From the NCBI GenBank assembly GCA_023228645.1, contig JALOAT010000077.1, positions 1 to 13,325 on the forward strand: a DNA stretch of 13,325 nt. Reading direction: 5' to 3'. Below are positions 1-6,645 of this stretch, in pieces. A program made the translations under genes and the position numbers. Numbering within the stretch: position 1 is the stretch's first letter; every line of letters begins with the position of its first letter. This DNA is from Gammaproteobacteria bacterium (lineage in GTDB: Bacteria > Pseudomonadota > Gammaproteobacteria > Thiohalomonadales > Thiohalomonadaceae). A model generated the notes under the pieces. It was not told where the DNA came from. It worked only from the letters and a program-made list of their open reading frames with translations, and did not search any database.

Positions 1-1152
1 CCCCGCCGGCAGGCCCTGCACGCTCAAAGTGGGCACGCTGCCGTCTGGATGGGAGGCGGAGATCGTGAAGCTCACGCTATCACCGATGAGCGCCAGGCGG
101 TTACCGATGGGCGCCAGCACCGGCGGCAACGAGGCCGACAACGGCAGCACCTCGATGGCCGAGATCATGGGGTTCTGCTTGATGCGGGTGAACTGCAGAT
201 CCAGGCGGCCGTCACTCACCGAGACAGGGATGTGTTTGATCAAGGCTTGATTCGAGCCGGCCTCCCCATAGACGTCGAAGCGCTTCAACACCCGCTGACC
301 TTCAATCCACACGTCGAACAGCCGTTTCCCCACGACGAAGGCGCCGTCCCAGGTCTCGGCAAAATGGAGTTTCACCAGATAGTCGCCGTCTTGCAGCGCA
401 AAGCTGTAGGCAAGTTCCGGCGCGCTGTCCGGATCCCAGCGCGCGGTTTGGTAGAGCGCGTCGTCCTCCGTCCCGGCAATGGCGGCGCCGACGACGCTGA
501 TCTCACCCGTGTCGTAGTCGGTGTCTGCCTGCCAGTAATGGCCCGCCACATCCACGTAATCGCCGCCGCCGGAATTCACACGCAGCACGGCAGGATCATC
601 AGACACCGGTGGTATCTGCGGCACGATCTCGATGGCCGAGATCATGGGATTCTGTTTGATGTGGGTGAACAGCAGATCGAGCTGACCGTCGCTGACGGTA
701 ACGGGGAAGCTCTTGACCAGGGCATTGTTCGCGCCCGCCTCCGCGTAGACATCGAAGCGTTTCAACACCCGCTGGCCTTCCAGCCATACATCGAACAGCC
801 GCTTTCCCACGGCGAAGGCGCCGTCCCAGAACTCTACGAAATGCAGATGCACCACATAGTCGCCGTCGGGCAGCGCGAAGGCATAGGCCAGCTCCGGTGC
901 CTCCTTATCGTCCCAGCGCTGGCTCTGATACAGCGTGTCGTCTTCGGTGCCCGCAATGGCCGTATCGACGCGGCCGATCTCGCCCGTGTTATAGCCGTGA
1001 TCGGCTTGCCACAGCGCGCCCCGCATATCCACATAGTCATCGCCGCCGGCGTTGACGCGCAGTGCGGTATCGGTCGTTTGTGCCGGCGCCGGCACGGCGA
1101 TGGTCCACGCCAGCGCGAACGTCGCACCGAAACGCCACAATCGGCGCGTCAT
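1..1152 (-). CDS. secreted tandem-malectin carbohydrate-binding protein, 3' end outside window
   Basis: The frame is open from the ATG at 1152 to the window edge, giving 384 residues with no stop, so the C-terminus is missing. Residues 1-24 look like a Sec signal peptide ending in APA before Q25. Residues 31-178 and 190-337 are two copies of a malectin-type domain that align without gaps at a spacing of 159 residues. Each copy has RVN-GG-DYVD at its start, IAGTEDD, LYQ, GDY-V-LHF-E, WDGAF-VGKRLFDV and KQNPMISAIE. From about residue 341 (PPVLAPIGNRLALIGDSVSF) a putative Ig/He_PIG-like domain begins and runs off the edge. Malectin domains bind glucans or other sugars, so a surface or extracellular polysaccharide-binding role is inferred. 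The gene starts 53 bp after the stop of the interrupted glycosyltransferase, probably in the same transcript. AGGA lies about 5 bases before the ATG. The ligand is unknown. Confidence 0.85.
   Translation of the reverse strand, partial: MTRRLWRFGATFALAWTIAVPAPAQTTDTALRVNAGGDDYVDMRGALWQADHGYNTGEIGRVDTAIAGTEDDTLYQSQRWDDKEAPELAYAFALPDGDYVVHLHFVEFWDGAFAVGKRLFDVWLEGQRVLKRFDVYAEAGANNALVKSFPVTVSDGQLDLLFTHIKQNPMISAIEIVPQIPPVSDDPAVLRVNSGGGDYVDVAGHYWQADTDYDTGEISVVGAAIAGTEDDALYQTARWDPDSAPELAYSFALQDGDYLVKLHFAETWDGAFVVGKRLFDVWIEGQRVLKRFDVYGEAGSNQALIKHIPVSVSDGRLDLQFTRIKQNPMISAIEVLPLSASLPPVLAPIGNRLALIGDSVSFTISASHPDGSVPTLSVQGLPAG
142..585 (-). repeat. intragenic tandem duplication, copy B (second malectin domain)
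   Basis: This stretch encodes residues 190-337 of the malectin protein and matches 619-1062 at an exact offset of 477 bases (159 codons). For example, gagatcatgg occurs at 161 and again at 638. The similarity is visible in the DNA as well as the protein, which points to internal gene duplication. Confidence 0.8.
619..1062 (-). repeat. intragenic tandem duplication, copy A (first malectin domain)
   Basis: This stretch encodes residues 31-178 and pairs with 142-585. The two copies differ mainly by point substitutions, with no insertion or deletion visible between them. A linker of 11 residues separates them. Confidence 0.8.
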
Positions 1153-1205
1153 GGGATCCTGAGCCAACGGCCGGGACCACGAGGAACGCCCGTCTGTGTG
1201 GAAGC

Positions 1206-2384
1206 TCACTGCTCGGCAGCGCGTGACGCGCGCTTGGACGGCACGTTGCCCTGGGACGGACGGACTGCGTCCTTCCTGTCGACCACGCCGCGGTATACCT
1301 CCAGGGTCCGGCGCGCGATGTCGTTCCAGTCGAAGCGCGCCGCCACCCAGGCGCGGATGCGTCGGCGTTCTTCGTCCACAACCGGGCACGATGCAGCACG
1401 GGCGCGCATCGCCGTGGCGAGGGCGGCAACATCGCCCAACGGGAAATAACTGCCGGACGGCAATCCCACGTCCAGGTTGGCGGGGATATCGCTGGCCAGG
1501 ACCGGCAGGCCGAAGCTCAATGCCTCCAGCAGGGCAATGGGCAGGCCCTCGTGGGACGACGGCAACACGAACAGCCCGGCATGGGCATACAGCTGCTGCA
1601 GATCGCTGCCACTCTAGAATCCGGTCAGCACCACGCCCGGGGTGCACTCGGCCAGGGCGATGACCTCACGGGCGTAGGCATCGGGTTGCGCGATCCCCCC
1701 TACCAGGACCAGTTTCCAGTCCGCGATCCGCGCCTCGGCAAAGGCGTGGATCAGGTCCAGCTGGCGTTTTTCCGGCACCAGCCGGCTGACTTGCAGAACG
1801 TACCGTCCCGGCGCCAGTGCGAACCGGCACAGCGCACCCGCCGAGCCTGGCGATGGGGGGATGTGCACCCCATTGGGAATGACCACCGAGTCACGGCCGT
1901 AGCGCGCCGCCACATGGCGGCGAATTACCTCCGAGATGACGATGCGCTCATGTGCGAAGCCCATGCCCCAGCGTTCGCCGGTGCGCAACACCCAGCGCGC
2001 CAGGCGTCCCCACTTCTCACGGTCGTAATCGGCACCGTGATGTGTTACTACCACACGCAGGCCCAACATGCGTGCGAGCGGCGCCAGGAGCGCCGGCCCT
2101 ACGGCGTGGATATGCAGCACGTCGGGCCGCCGCGCCGTGGCATAGAGTGTGGCCAGGATGGAATGGATGAGCGCCTCGAACCCGTTGGCGCGCGGAGACC
2201 ACAGGCGGCGAAAACGTACACCGTTCCAATGCAACGGCTTGCCCGGGGGATGATGGGGCGAGCGGACCAGCACCTCCACCTCGCAACCCAGCCGGGCCAA
2301 CAGCGGATACAGTTGCTCCGCGTGCCGCTCGACGCCGCCTTGCACGTCGGGAAAACCACGCAACCCCAGCACCATGACGTGCAT
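1206..2384 (-). pseudogene. GT4 glycosyltransferase interrupted by one in-frame amber codon
   Basis: The frame from the ATG at 2384 to the TGA at 1206-1208 spans 392 codons. It would be a normal-length GT4 (GT-B fold) sugar transferase but for a TAG at 1614-1616 (codon 257). Before the stop, the acceptor domain has LGLRGFPDVQGGVERH (residues 6-21) and HHGADYDR (115-122). The phosphate-binding segment SRLVPEK is at 200-206. After the stop the same frame continues SGSDLQQLYA and then the donor-binding motif HEGLPIALLE, with E279 and E287. Both halves lie in one frame and nothing else is damaged, so this is a single nonsense change rather than a frameshift. CAG (Gln) to TAG is the simplest origin. 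A 256-residue product would lack the nucleotide-sugar site and should be inactive. I chose the start at 2384 because GGGGGA precedes it; a GTG at 2415-2417 is also in frame. Readthrough or a sequencing error would make it functional. Confidence 0.85.
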
Positions 2385-2420
2385 GTCGTCCCCCAGACAA
2401 GAATTCCGTTTCTTCACCCG

Positions 2421-2453
2421 GGATGCCGTGCACGCACCAACGTGACGGCATCC
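2421..2453 (-). promoter_or_regulatory. strong hairpin in the leader of the interrupted glycosyltransferase gene
   Basis: A perfect 9-bp arm (2421-2429 with 2445-2453) is followed inward by one bulged G at 2430, four more pairs (2431-2434 with 2441-2444) and a six-base loop. It lies about 36 bases upstream of the ATG at 2384. No T-run follows on the minus strand, so it is not a standard intrinsic terminator. An RNA structure in the leader, or a binding site, is possible. Its function is unknown. Confidence 0.45.
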
Positions 2454-2537
2454 ATTCCCACCTTCGCCAGCACCGCTGCATGACGCCGCAACGCGGTGTC
2501 AGGGCCCGGCCCCTCCTGAGCCATGGCCCAGCCACGA

Positions 2538-2549
2538 CATGACGTCATG
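2538..2549. repeat. perfect 12-bp palindrome catgacgtcatg
   Basis: The palindrome lies just past the stop codon (2561-2563) of the upstream glycosyltransferase, in the 176-bp gap before the next gene. It could be a regulator site or chance; nothing else in the window repeats it that I can see. Confidence 0.3.
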
Positions 2550-2560
2550 GCCTTGAGACA

Positions 2561-3841
2561 TCAATCCGTGGCGGCCGCCTGCGGCACGGCCTTGCGTTCG
2601 CACCGGACGTCCTTGAAACCGCTGACGCCGAGTTCTGCGTAGAGCTGCGAGAGGCGAGCACGGTACTGCGGCGCCGTAAATTCGCGTTCCACCCACGCCC
2701 GTGCACACTGGCCCATTTCGGTGACGCGGCGATCCGGCATATCCGCCAGCCAGCGCAAGCGCGCCGCCAAGTCTTCCACCGACCCACTGCTGAAGGTGGC
2801 GCCGGTTTCGTTCTCGCGAATCAGTTCACCGATGCCGCCGATGGCTGCGCCGAGCACGGGGACGCCCGAGGCATAGGATTCGAGCACGCTCATGGGGGCG
2901 TTCTCATACCACTCGGACGGCAGCACCGTGGCACGTGCGCCGGCAATGGCCGCCTTGAGCGGGGCCCCGGTGAGATGGCCGAGGAACACCACCTCCGCTC
3001 GCGATTGTTCGGCGATGTCGCGCAGCCGTTCCTCCTCCGGACCCGTCCCGGCGATGTGCAGGGGCACCCGTGCCATGGCCGCGGCCCTCACCAGGGTGGC
3101 CAGGCCCTTCTCCAGCCCGAGGCGTCCGAAATACAGGAATGGGCGCCCCACCCGCTGCCGTGGCCGAAACGCATCCACGTCCACGAAATTCGGCACGTGC
3201 ACCAGCTTCTCTGCGGGCAGGCCCCACTCGGTGAGCTTGTTCATGTAAAAGCGGCTGGGCACGACGAAGCGATCCACGTTGGCGCCGTAGCTATCGAGGG
3301 CGCGATGCAGCCGGCCCTCCACGTAGGCCAGCGCGCTCAGCGCGAGGGAGCCCTTGATGCAACGGTGGGTGATCACGTGAAAGAGCTGATTTTCCTTGCA
3401 GCGCTCGCATATGCCGTCGTGGGTCAGCATCTTGTAAGCGGGACAGGCCAGCTTGAGATCGTGCAGCGTGAGCACGGTGGGGATGCCACGCTGACGAAGC
3501 ACCGGCAGGATCGACGGCGAGATGTGGTGATAGATGTTGTGCAGATGACAGACGTCTGCCTTCACAACATCAAGCAGACCCCGCAGCTTGCGACGCGCCT
3601 CGATGGAAAAGACCACCTTCGGCACACGGCGAAGCTTCTGCCAGGGGGAATAGGCGTGACCGAACTCTATCTCGTCGACGAAGTGCTCCGCCCAGGGTGT
3701 CGGGAGGTTGCGCGGATGGTGCATGGCGAAGGGCACGACCTGCCAGCCGGCCTCGCGAAACAGCCGTTCCTGTTCAAGGAACACCATTTCGGCCCCGCCT
3801 CGCGGATAGTAGTAGTTATTGACGGCAAGCAGGGTTGGCAT
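2561..3841 (-). CDS. GT4 glycosyltransferase with a four-cysteine insert
   Basis: This encodes 426 residues, the usual length for a GT4 retaining transferase that adds a sugar from a nucleotide-sugar donor on the cytoplasmic face of the membrane. The N-terminal domain opens NNYYYPRGGAE (residues 8-18), typical of the family. LTLHDLKLACPAYKML (125-139) is followed by ICERC (144-148) and HRC (159-161). C133, C145, C148 and C161 could bind a structural metal. The donor domain has GRLGLEKG (239-246) and WYENAPMSVLE (311-321), with the paired glutamates E313 and E321. I chose the ATG at 3841 because conserved family sequence starts there. The open frame extends 28 codons further to 3925, but that part reads like noncoding sequence. 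The gene is divergent from the cytochrome c gene and lies 176 bp upstream of the interrupted transferase. Sugar donor and acceptor cannot be told from sequence. Confidence 0.9.
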   Translation of the reverse strand: MPTLLAVNNYYYPRGGAEMVFLEQERLFREAGWQVVPFAMHHPRNLPTPWAEHFVDEIEFGHAYSPWQKLRRVPKVVFSIEARRKLRGLLDVVKADVCHLHNIYHHISPSILPVLRQRGIPTVLTLHDLKLACPAYKMLTHDGICERCKENQLFHVITHRCIKGSLALSALAYVEGRLHRALDSYGANVDRFVVPSRFYMNKLTEWGLPAEKLVHVPNFVDVDAFRPRQRVGRPFLYFGRLGLEKGLATLVRAAAMARVPLHIAGTGPEEERLRDIAEQSRAEVVFLGHLTGAPLKAAIAGARATVLPSEWYENAPMSVLESYASGVPVLGAAIGGIGELIRENETGATFSSGSVEDLAARLRWLADMPDRRVTEMGQCARAWVEREFTAPQYRARLSQLYAELGVSGFKDVRCERKAVPQAAATD

Positions 3842-3971
3842 AGGCGAGGCGTTCCCGGATATGGCACGAGTAGCGTAGCGGGCCCATGCGCTTCGTCCAG
3901 CATCCCGTCGTGGAACATTTTCCAATTGTGTTCACACTTGGGAGGGCTGTTGAGCACAGGAAACGGAACCC
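3842..3971. promoter_or_regulatory. divergent intergenic region between glycosyltransferase and cytochrome c genes
   Basis: These 130 bp separate two genes that point away from each other, so promoters for both should lie here. I see no convincing -35/-10 pair on either strand. A short inverted motif, tgtg-tt-caca, sits at 3927-3936. Confidence 0.4.
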
Positions 3972-4325
3972 ATGAAACTCATCGCGCAATTCTCACTGGT
4001 GCTGGTGTTCAGTGTCGGCGTACTGGTGGCAGCCATGGCGCTTCCCTCCCACGTTGTCCAAGAGGGGATGCAATCGGCACCCATGGTGGAGGCCGGCAGG
4101 CGCATGACCATGCCGTGCATGAGTTGTCATGGTGCGAACGGCGATGCGAGCGAGGGCAAGTATCCGAAGCTCGCTGGTCAGAATGCGGAATACCTGGTGG
4201 CGGCGATGCGCGCCTATCGCGACGGCCGGCGGGATTCGTCGGAAATGCGTGTCTTCATGGCCCAACTTGCCGACGAGGAGATAGACGCAATCGCCGCGTT
4301 CTATGCCGCGCAGGCGCCCAGGTAA
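3972..4325 (+). CDS. small monoheme class I cytochrome c
   Basis: This is a 117-residue protein with one covalent heme site, CMSCH (C49, C52, H53), followed by GANGDASEGKYPKLAGQ (54-70), the pattern seen in c4/c553-type cytochromes. M92 or M96 is the likely distal ligand. Residues 1-23 form a hydrophobic signal peptide (possible cleavage after AMA), so it acts in the periplasm, possibly as a membrane-anchored form. AGGA lies about 10 bases before the ATG. It is the only plus-strand gene in the window. Its stop lies 10 bp from the stop of the Tat-signal protein gene. FAD-dependent GMC sugar dehydrogenases commonly pass electrons to a cytochrome c, so this protein is a candidate acceptor for the neighbouring enzyme. 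That link is inferred from position only, because the genes are not co-transcribed. Confidence 0.88.
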   Translation: MKLIAQFSLVLVFSVGVLVAAMALPSHVVQEGMQSAPMVEAGRRMTMPCMSCHGANGDASEGKYPKLAGQNAEYLVAAMRAYRDGRRDSSEMRVFMAQLADEEIDAIAAFYAAQAPR

Positions 4326-4335
4326 TCGGCGCCGC

Positions 4336-4722
4336 TCAGGATGTCCCGGTGTGCACCAGCGTTACCAGGGCATAGAGCCGCGCCTCGGTGCACGAAAGCA
4401 GCCAGCCCTGGAGGCGTACCACCCGCCCATCACTGAAGTCCTGATGGATCTTTTCGCGGACCTGTGCACGCAGCCGGGCGATGTCCTCTCGTGGTGTGTC
4501 GCCGCAAACCGCTTGCGCGAGGTACGCCAGCTTCGCCTCTTCCGGCCTTTTTCGCAGATAGTCCCGGCCCAACCGGAGCAGGTCCGCGTCCACGTGACAG
4601 AGCGCGTCGAGCCACCGGGCCGTGTCGCCCGAGGCGCGCGGCGCCGCCACCGTCCACGCCGGAAGGCCGCCTGCTCCCAGCAAACCCATCCAGGCAAGCC
4701 ACCGTCGTCTCGACAACTTCAT
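4336..4722 (-). CDS. small Tat-signal protein, putative escort/small subunit of the GMC dehydrogenase
   Basis: This encodes 128 residues. The N-terminus carries a twin-arginine signal, SRRRWLAWMGLLG (residues 4-16), with a hydrophobic stretch and a likely cleavage near AAPRA. The mature part is mostly helical. It has a distinctive segment, HQDFSDGRVVRLQGWLLS, ending at S110 and continuing into CTEARLYAL. Its ATG overlaps the TGA of the GMC oxidoreductase gene (ATGA at 4719-4722), so the two should be made together. In known three-subunit FAD sugar dehydrogenases (gluconate, fructose and glucose dehydrogenases) a small Tat-signal subunit carries the signal-less flavoprotein across the membrane. 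The same role is inferred here. Similarity to the gluconate 2-dehydrogenase subunit 3 family is suggested by context and layout rather than by a clear motif. Confidence 0.78.
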   Translation of the reverse strand: MKLSRRRWLAWMGLLGAGGLPAWTVAAPRASGDTARWLDALCHVDADLLRLGRDYLRKRPEEAKLAYLAQAVCGDTPREDIARLRAQVREKIHQDFSDGRVVRLQGWLLSCTEARLYALVTLVHTGTS

Positions 4723-6308
4723 GCGATCTGCGCTTCCAGTCGGGATTTCAGATGATCGGCCAGTCGCAGGGCCAGTGCGCCGATGGTGAGCGTCGGGTTG
4801 GCATGGCCGTAGGTCGGGAAAACCGAACTGCCTGCGATGAACAGATTGGCGATGCCGTGCACCCTGCAATGTTCGTCCACGACCCCGCGACTGGGATCCG
4901 GATGCATGCGCGTCGTTCCCATGTGGTGCAGTCCGGGATGGGGCGCGGTGGTCATCTCCGTGCCCCATTCCACCGGTGTGTCCGGGTCGAAATTGAGGCG
5001 TAAGCGCCCCAGCCCGCTGCGGCCAATCTCGGCGCCGATGATCTCCAGGGTGCGCGCGATACTCCTGCTTTCCTGTTGCCCGATGCGCCAGTCGAGGACC
5101 ACGCGCCGTTGGCCGAAGGCATCGAGCTGTTCGCCCAGACGAACACGGCTCGCCCGGTTCGGCACGGTCTCTGTCCAGGCCCCGATGCGAAACCTTCGTC
5201 CCCCGTGCGTGGTGTGATAGGCGGCAATGGCCACCTCGTCGAGGTCCTGCATGGCTCGAATCAAGCCCCGGGCCACCCGATCCACCGCGGTCCCCCCCAC
5301 CAGGATGGCCTCGCGCAACCGGGAGAGTCGCCGCACTCCCGGCGAATGACGCGACCAATGCAAGGGTTGCACCACCAGGCGGGTGCTCAACAGCCGCTCC
5401 TTGCGGCGCACCTCGGGAGTGAGCTTCAAATGACAGAGGAAACGCATATTGCCCTTCTGGCGCTCTCCTTCGTAGGCGGCGGTGGAGACGCCCACATCCG
5501 GTACGATGAGTTGGGCCACGTCCGAGAGATAGGGATGATCGGAAAAATACCGCCCAACCAGGTCGTGGCCGTTTCCCAGCCCCGAGGGATTTGCGCCCTG
5601 GGAGAGCAACAGCAGGCGTGCGTTCTCGATACCGCCCAGGGCCATGACGTAGATCCGCGCGGACACGGTGAAATGCGGTCCGCCCAGGCATGCAGCCCGC
5701 ACCCGCGACACCTGTGTGCCGACAGCGTCGGTTTCGATCTCCAGGACATTGGCATGCAGGAAGATGCGCAGGTTATCGGCGGCCCGCAGTTCATTGCGAT
5801 AGCGCGTGCCAAAGCGTGCCGCACTGACCTGCACCACTTCCGTGAGCACACGGGCGGCGTCGACCGGCAGCGGCCGTTCATGGCCCGGCAACCACTCCTC
5901 CGCTCCATAGGCATACGGGCCAATGTCGAACAGCGATTGTGCCCGCCGGTACCAGGGCAACAGATGTTCGCGGGTGAAGGGCCAGCCGCTGTCGGCGACC
6001 CACTCGCGTGCCTCGAAGTCATCGACTTCGAGGGGTAGGCAGACGCCGCCCCAATGATTGGTCGTGCCGCCGAAAAAGCGCACGCGCGCCGCCGATAGCG
6101 GCCAATAGCCGACACCGACATTCTCGCCTTCGTACAGCGCCTGGGTCGTGGGCTCGTAACCCAGGCCGCCGCTCTCCAGCACACAGATTTGCACGGGCAG
6201 GTGGCGCAGTGCGCGCGCCAGGGTGATGCCGGCCGCCCCGGCGCCGATGATGCAGAGGTCCGTCTTCAGATGCGTGCGGTCCGTCAATGAACGGGCATCA
6301 ATCAACAT
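4719..6308 (-). CDS. GMC-family FAD-dependent oxidoreductase (sugar/alcohol dehydrogenase-like)
   Basis: This encodes 529 residues, normal for the family. The N-terminal Rossmann motif is CIIGAGAAG (19-27), with an acidic residue (E45) at the end of the second strand for the FAD ribose. GGTTNHWGG (80-88) is the second flavin contact. The C-terminal GMC domain has HHMGTTRMHPDP (461-472), VVDEHCRVHGIANLFIAG (476-493) and SSVFPTYGHANPTLTIGA (494-511). H461/H462 and N504 are the likely active-site residues. There is no signal peptide, which fits export together with the Tat-signal partner encoded next to it. The start at 6308 overlaps the upstream membrane-protein gene by 11 bases, and the end overlaps the Tat gene by 4. 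The substrate is probably a sugar, polyol or sugar alcohol hydroxyl group, but it cannot be read from sequence. Presence in a polysaccharide locus suggests a glycan precursor or product. Confidence 0.9.
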   Translation of the reverse strand: MLIDARSLTDRTHLKTDLCIIGAGAAGITLARALRHLPVQICVLESGGLGYEPTTQALYEGENVGVGYWPLSAARVRFFGGTTNHWGGVCLPLEVDDFEAREWVADSGWPFTREHLLPWYRRAQSLFDIGPYAYGAEEWLPGHERPLPVDAARVLTEVVQVSAARFGTRYRNELRAADNLRIFLHANVLEIETDAVGTQVSRVRAACLGGPHFTVSARIYVMALGGIENARLLLLSQGANPSGLGNGHDLVGRYFSDHPYLSDVAQLIVPDVGVSTAAYEGERQKGNMRFLCHLKLTPEVRRKERLLSTRLVVQPLHWSRHSPGVRRLSRLREAILVGGTAVDRVARGLIRAMQDLDEVAIAAYHTTHGGRRFRIGAWTETVPNRASRVRLGEQLDAFGQRRVVLDWRIGQQESRSIARTLEIIGAEIGRSGLGRLRLNFDPDTPVEWGTEMTTAPHPGLHHMGTTRMHPDPSRGVVDEHCRVHGIANLFIAGSSVFPTYGHANPTLTIGALALRLADHLKSRLEAQIA

Positions 6309-6645
6309 GCGGATACCTGCTCGCCAATGTCAGCACACGTTGCATCACGGGAATGAAGGCCAGGGCGCCGAGCAACGCGGGCAGGATGAAACCGACGATC
6401 TCCGCCGGTGTGGGCGAGGCCTCGGGCGGAAAGAAACCGCTCAGGCCGAGCAAGAAAGCGGCAATCACGGCCATGGTCGTGACAAACCATCCGGTGAGCC
6501 CGAAGACGAACGGAAGGAGCACGCATCGCAACCGCTCCCGCGCGAGGCGCTCGCGCATCACGCCGAGCAACCGGGCGAGGAACCAGCCGCTCACGCCCAG
6601 GAAACCGACCAGGGCCGCGGCGTGAATCTGGAACAGCACCCTCAT
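6298..6645 (-). CDS. 115-residue three-helix inner-membrane protein of unknown function
   Basis: I do not recognise this protein. Three hydrophobic helices are clear, at residues about 5-28, 42-70 and 82-104. An Arg-rich loop (RERLARERLR, 31-40) should be cytoplasmic, and a Pro-rich segment (FFPPEASPTP, 71-80) lies between helices 2 and 3. No catalytic motif is visible. Its ATG overlaps the stop of the sulfotransferase gene (ATGA at 6642-6645), and its own stop lies inside the start of the GMC gene. There is no Shine-Dalgarno sequence, so translation probably depends on coupling. Its fixed place between a sulfotransferase and a GMC enzyme suggests a membrane anchor or quinone-side partner for the dehydrogenase. 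A part in export is equally possible. Confidence 0.8.
   Translation of the reverse strand: MRVLFQIHAAALVGFLGVSGWFLARLLGVMRERLARERLRCVLLPFVFGLTGWFVTTMAVIAAFLLGLSGFFPPEASPTPAEIVGFILPALLGALAFIPVMQRVLTLASRYPHVD

Noticed and set aside
49..1449. 466-residue open frame on the plus strand
   Set aside because: It is antisense to the malectin gene and the end of the GT4 gene. The minus-strand frame has a signal peptide and two recognisable domains, while this one has none and is Arg/His-rich as expected for a GC-rich shadow.
1568..1616. Frameshift as the cause of the split glycosyltransferase
   Set aside because: The codons on both sides of the TAG are in the same frame, so no insertion or deletion is needed; one base change explains it.
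1614..1616. Programmed pyrrolysine insertion at TAG
   Set aside because: Not supported: no pyl genes are in the window and glycosyltransferases are not known pyrrolysine proteins. It stays only as a remote alternative to be excluded by a genome search.
1551..2483. 310-residue open frame on the plus strand
   Set aside because: Antisense to the GT4 gene; no family features and no ribosome site.
3927..3936. CRP/FNR-type operator (tgtg-tt-caca) before the cytochrome gene
   Set aside because: The half-sites are two bases apart, not six, and the flanks do not match either consensus.
2975..4375. 466-residue open frame on the plus strand
   Set aside because: Antisense to a clear GT4 gene, then overlaps the cytochrome c gene in another frame.
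4336..5691. 451-residue minus-strand open frame that could be read as one long protein
   Set aside because: Only its last 128 codons are real (the Tat-signal protein, ATG at 4722). The upstream part is an out-of-frame shadow of the GMC gene. The ATGA overlap supports a separate start rather than a fusion.
5076..6038. 320-residue open frame on the plus strand
   Set aside because: Antisense to the GMC oxidoreductase, with no domain features.
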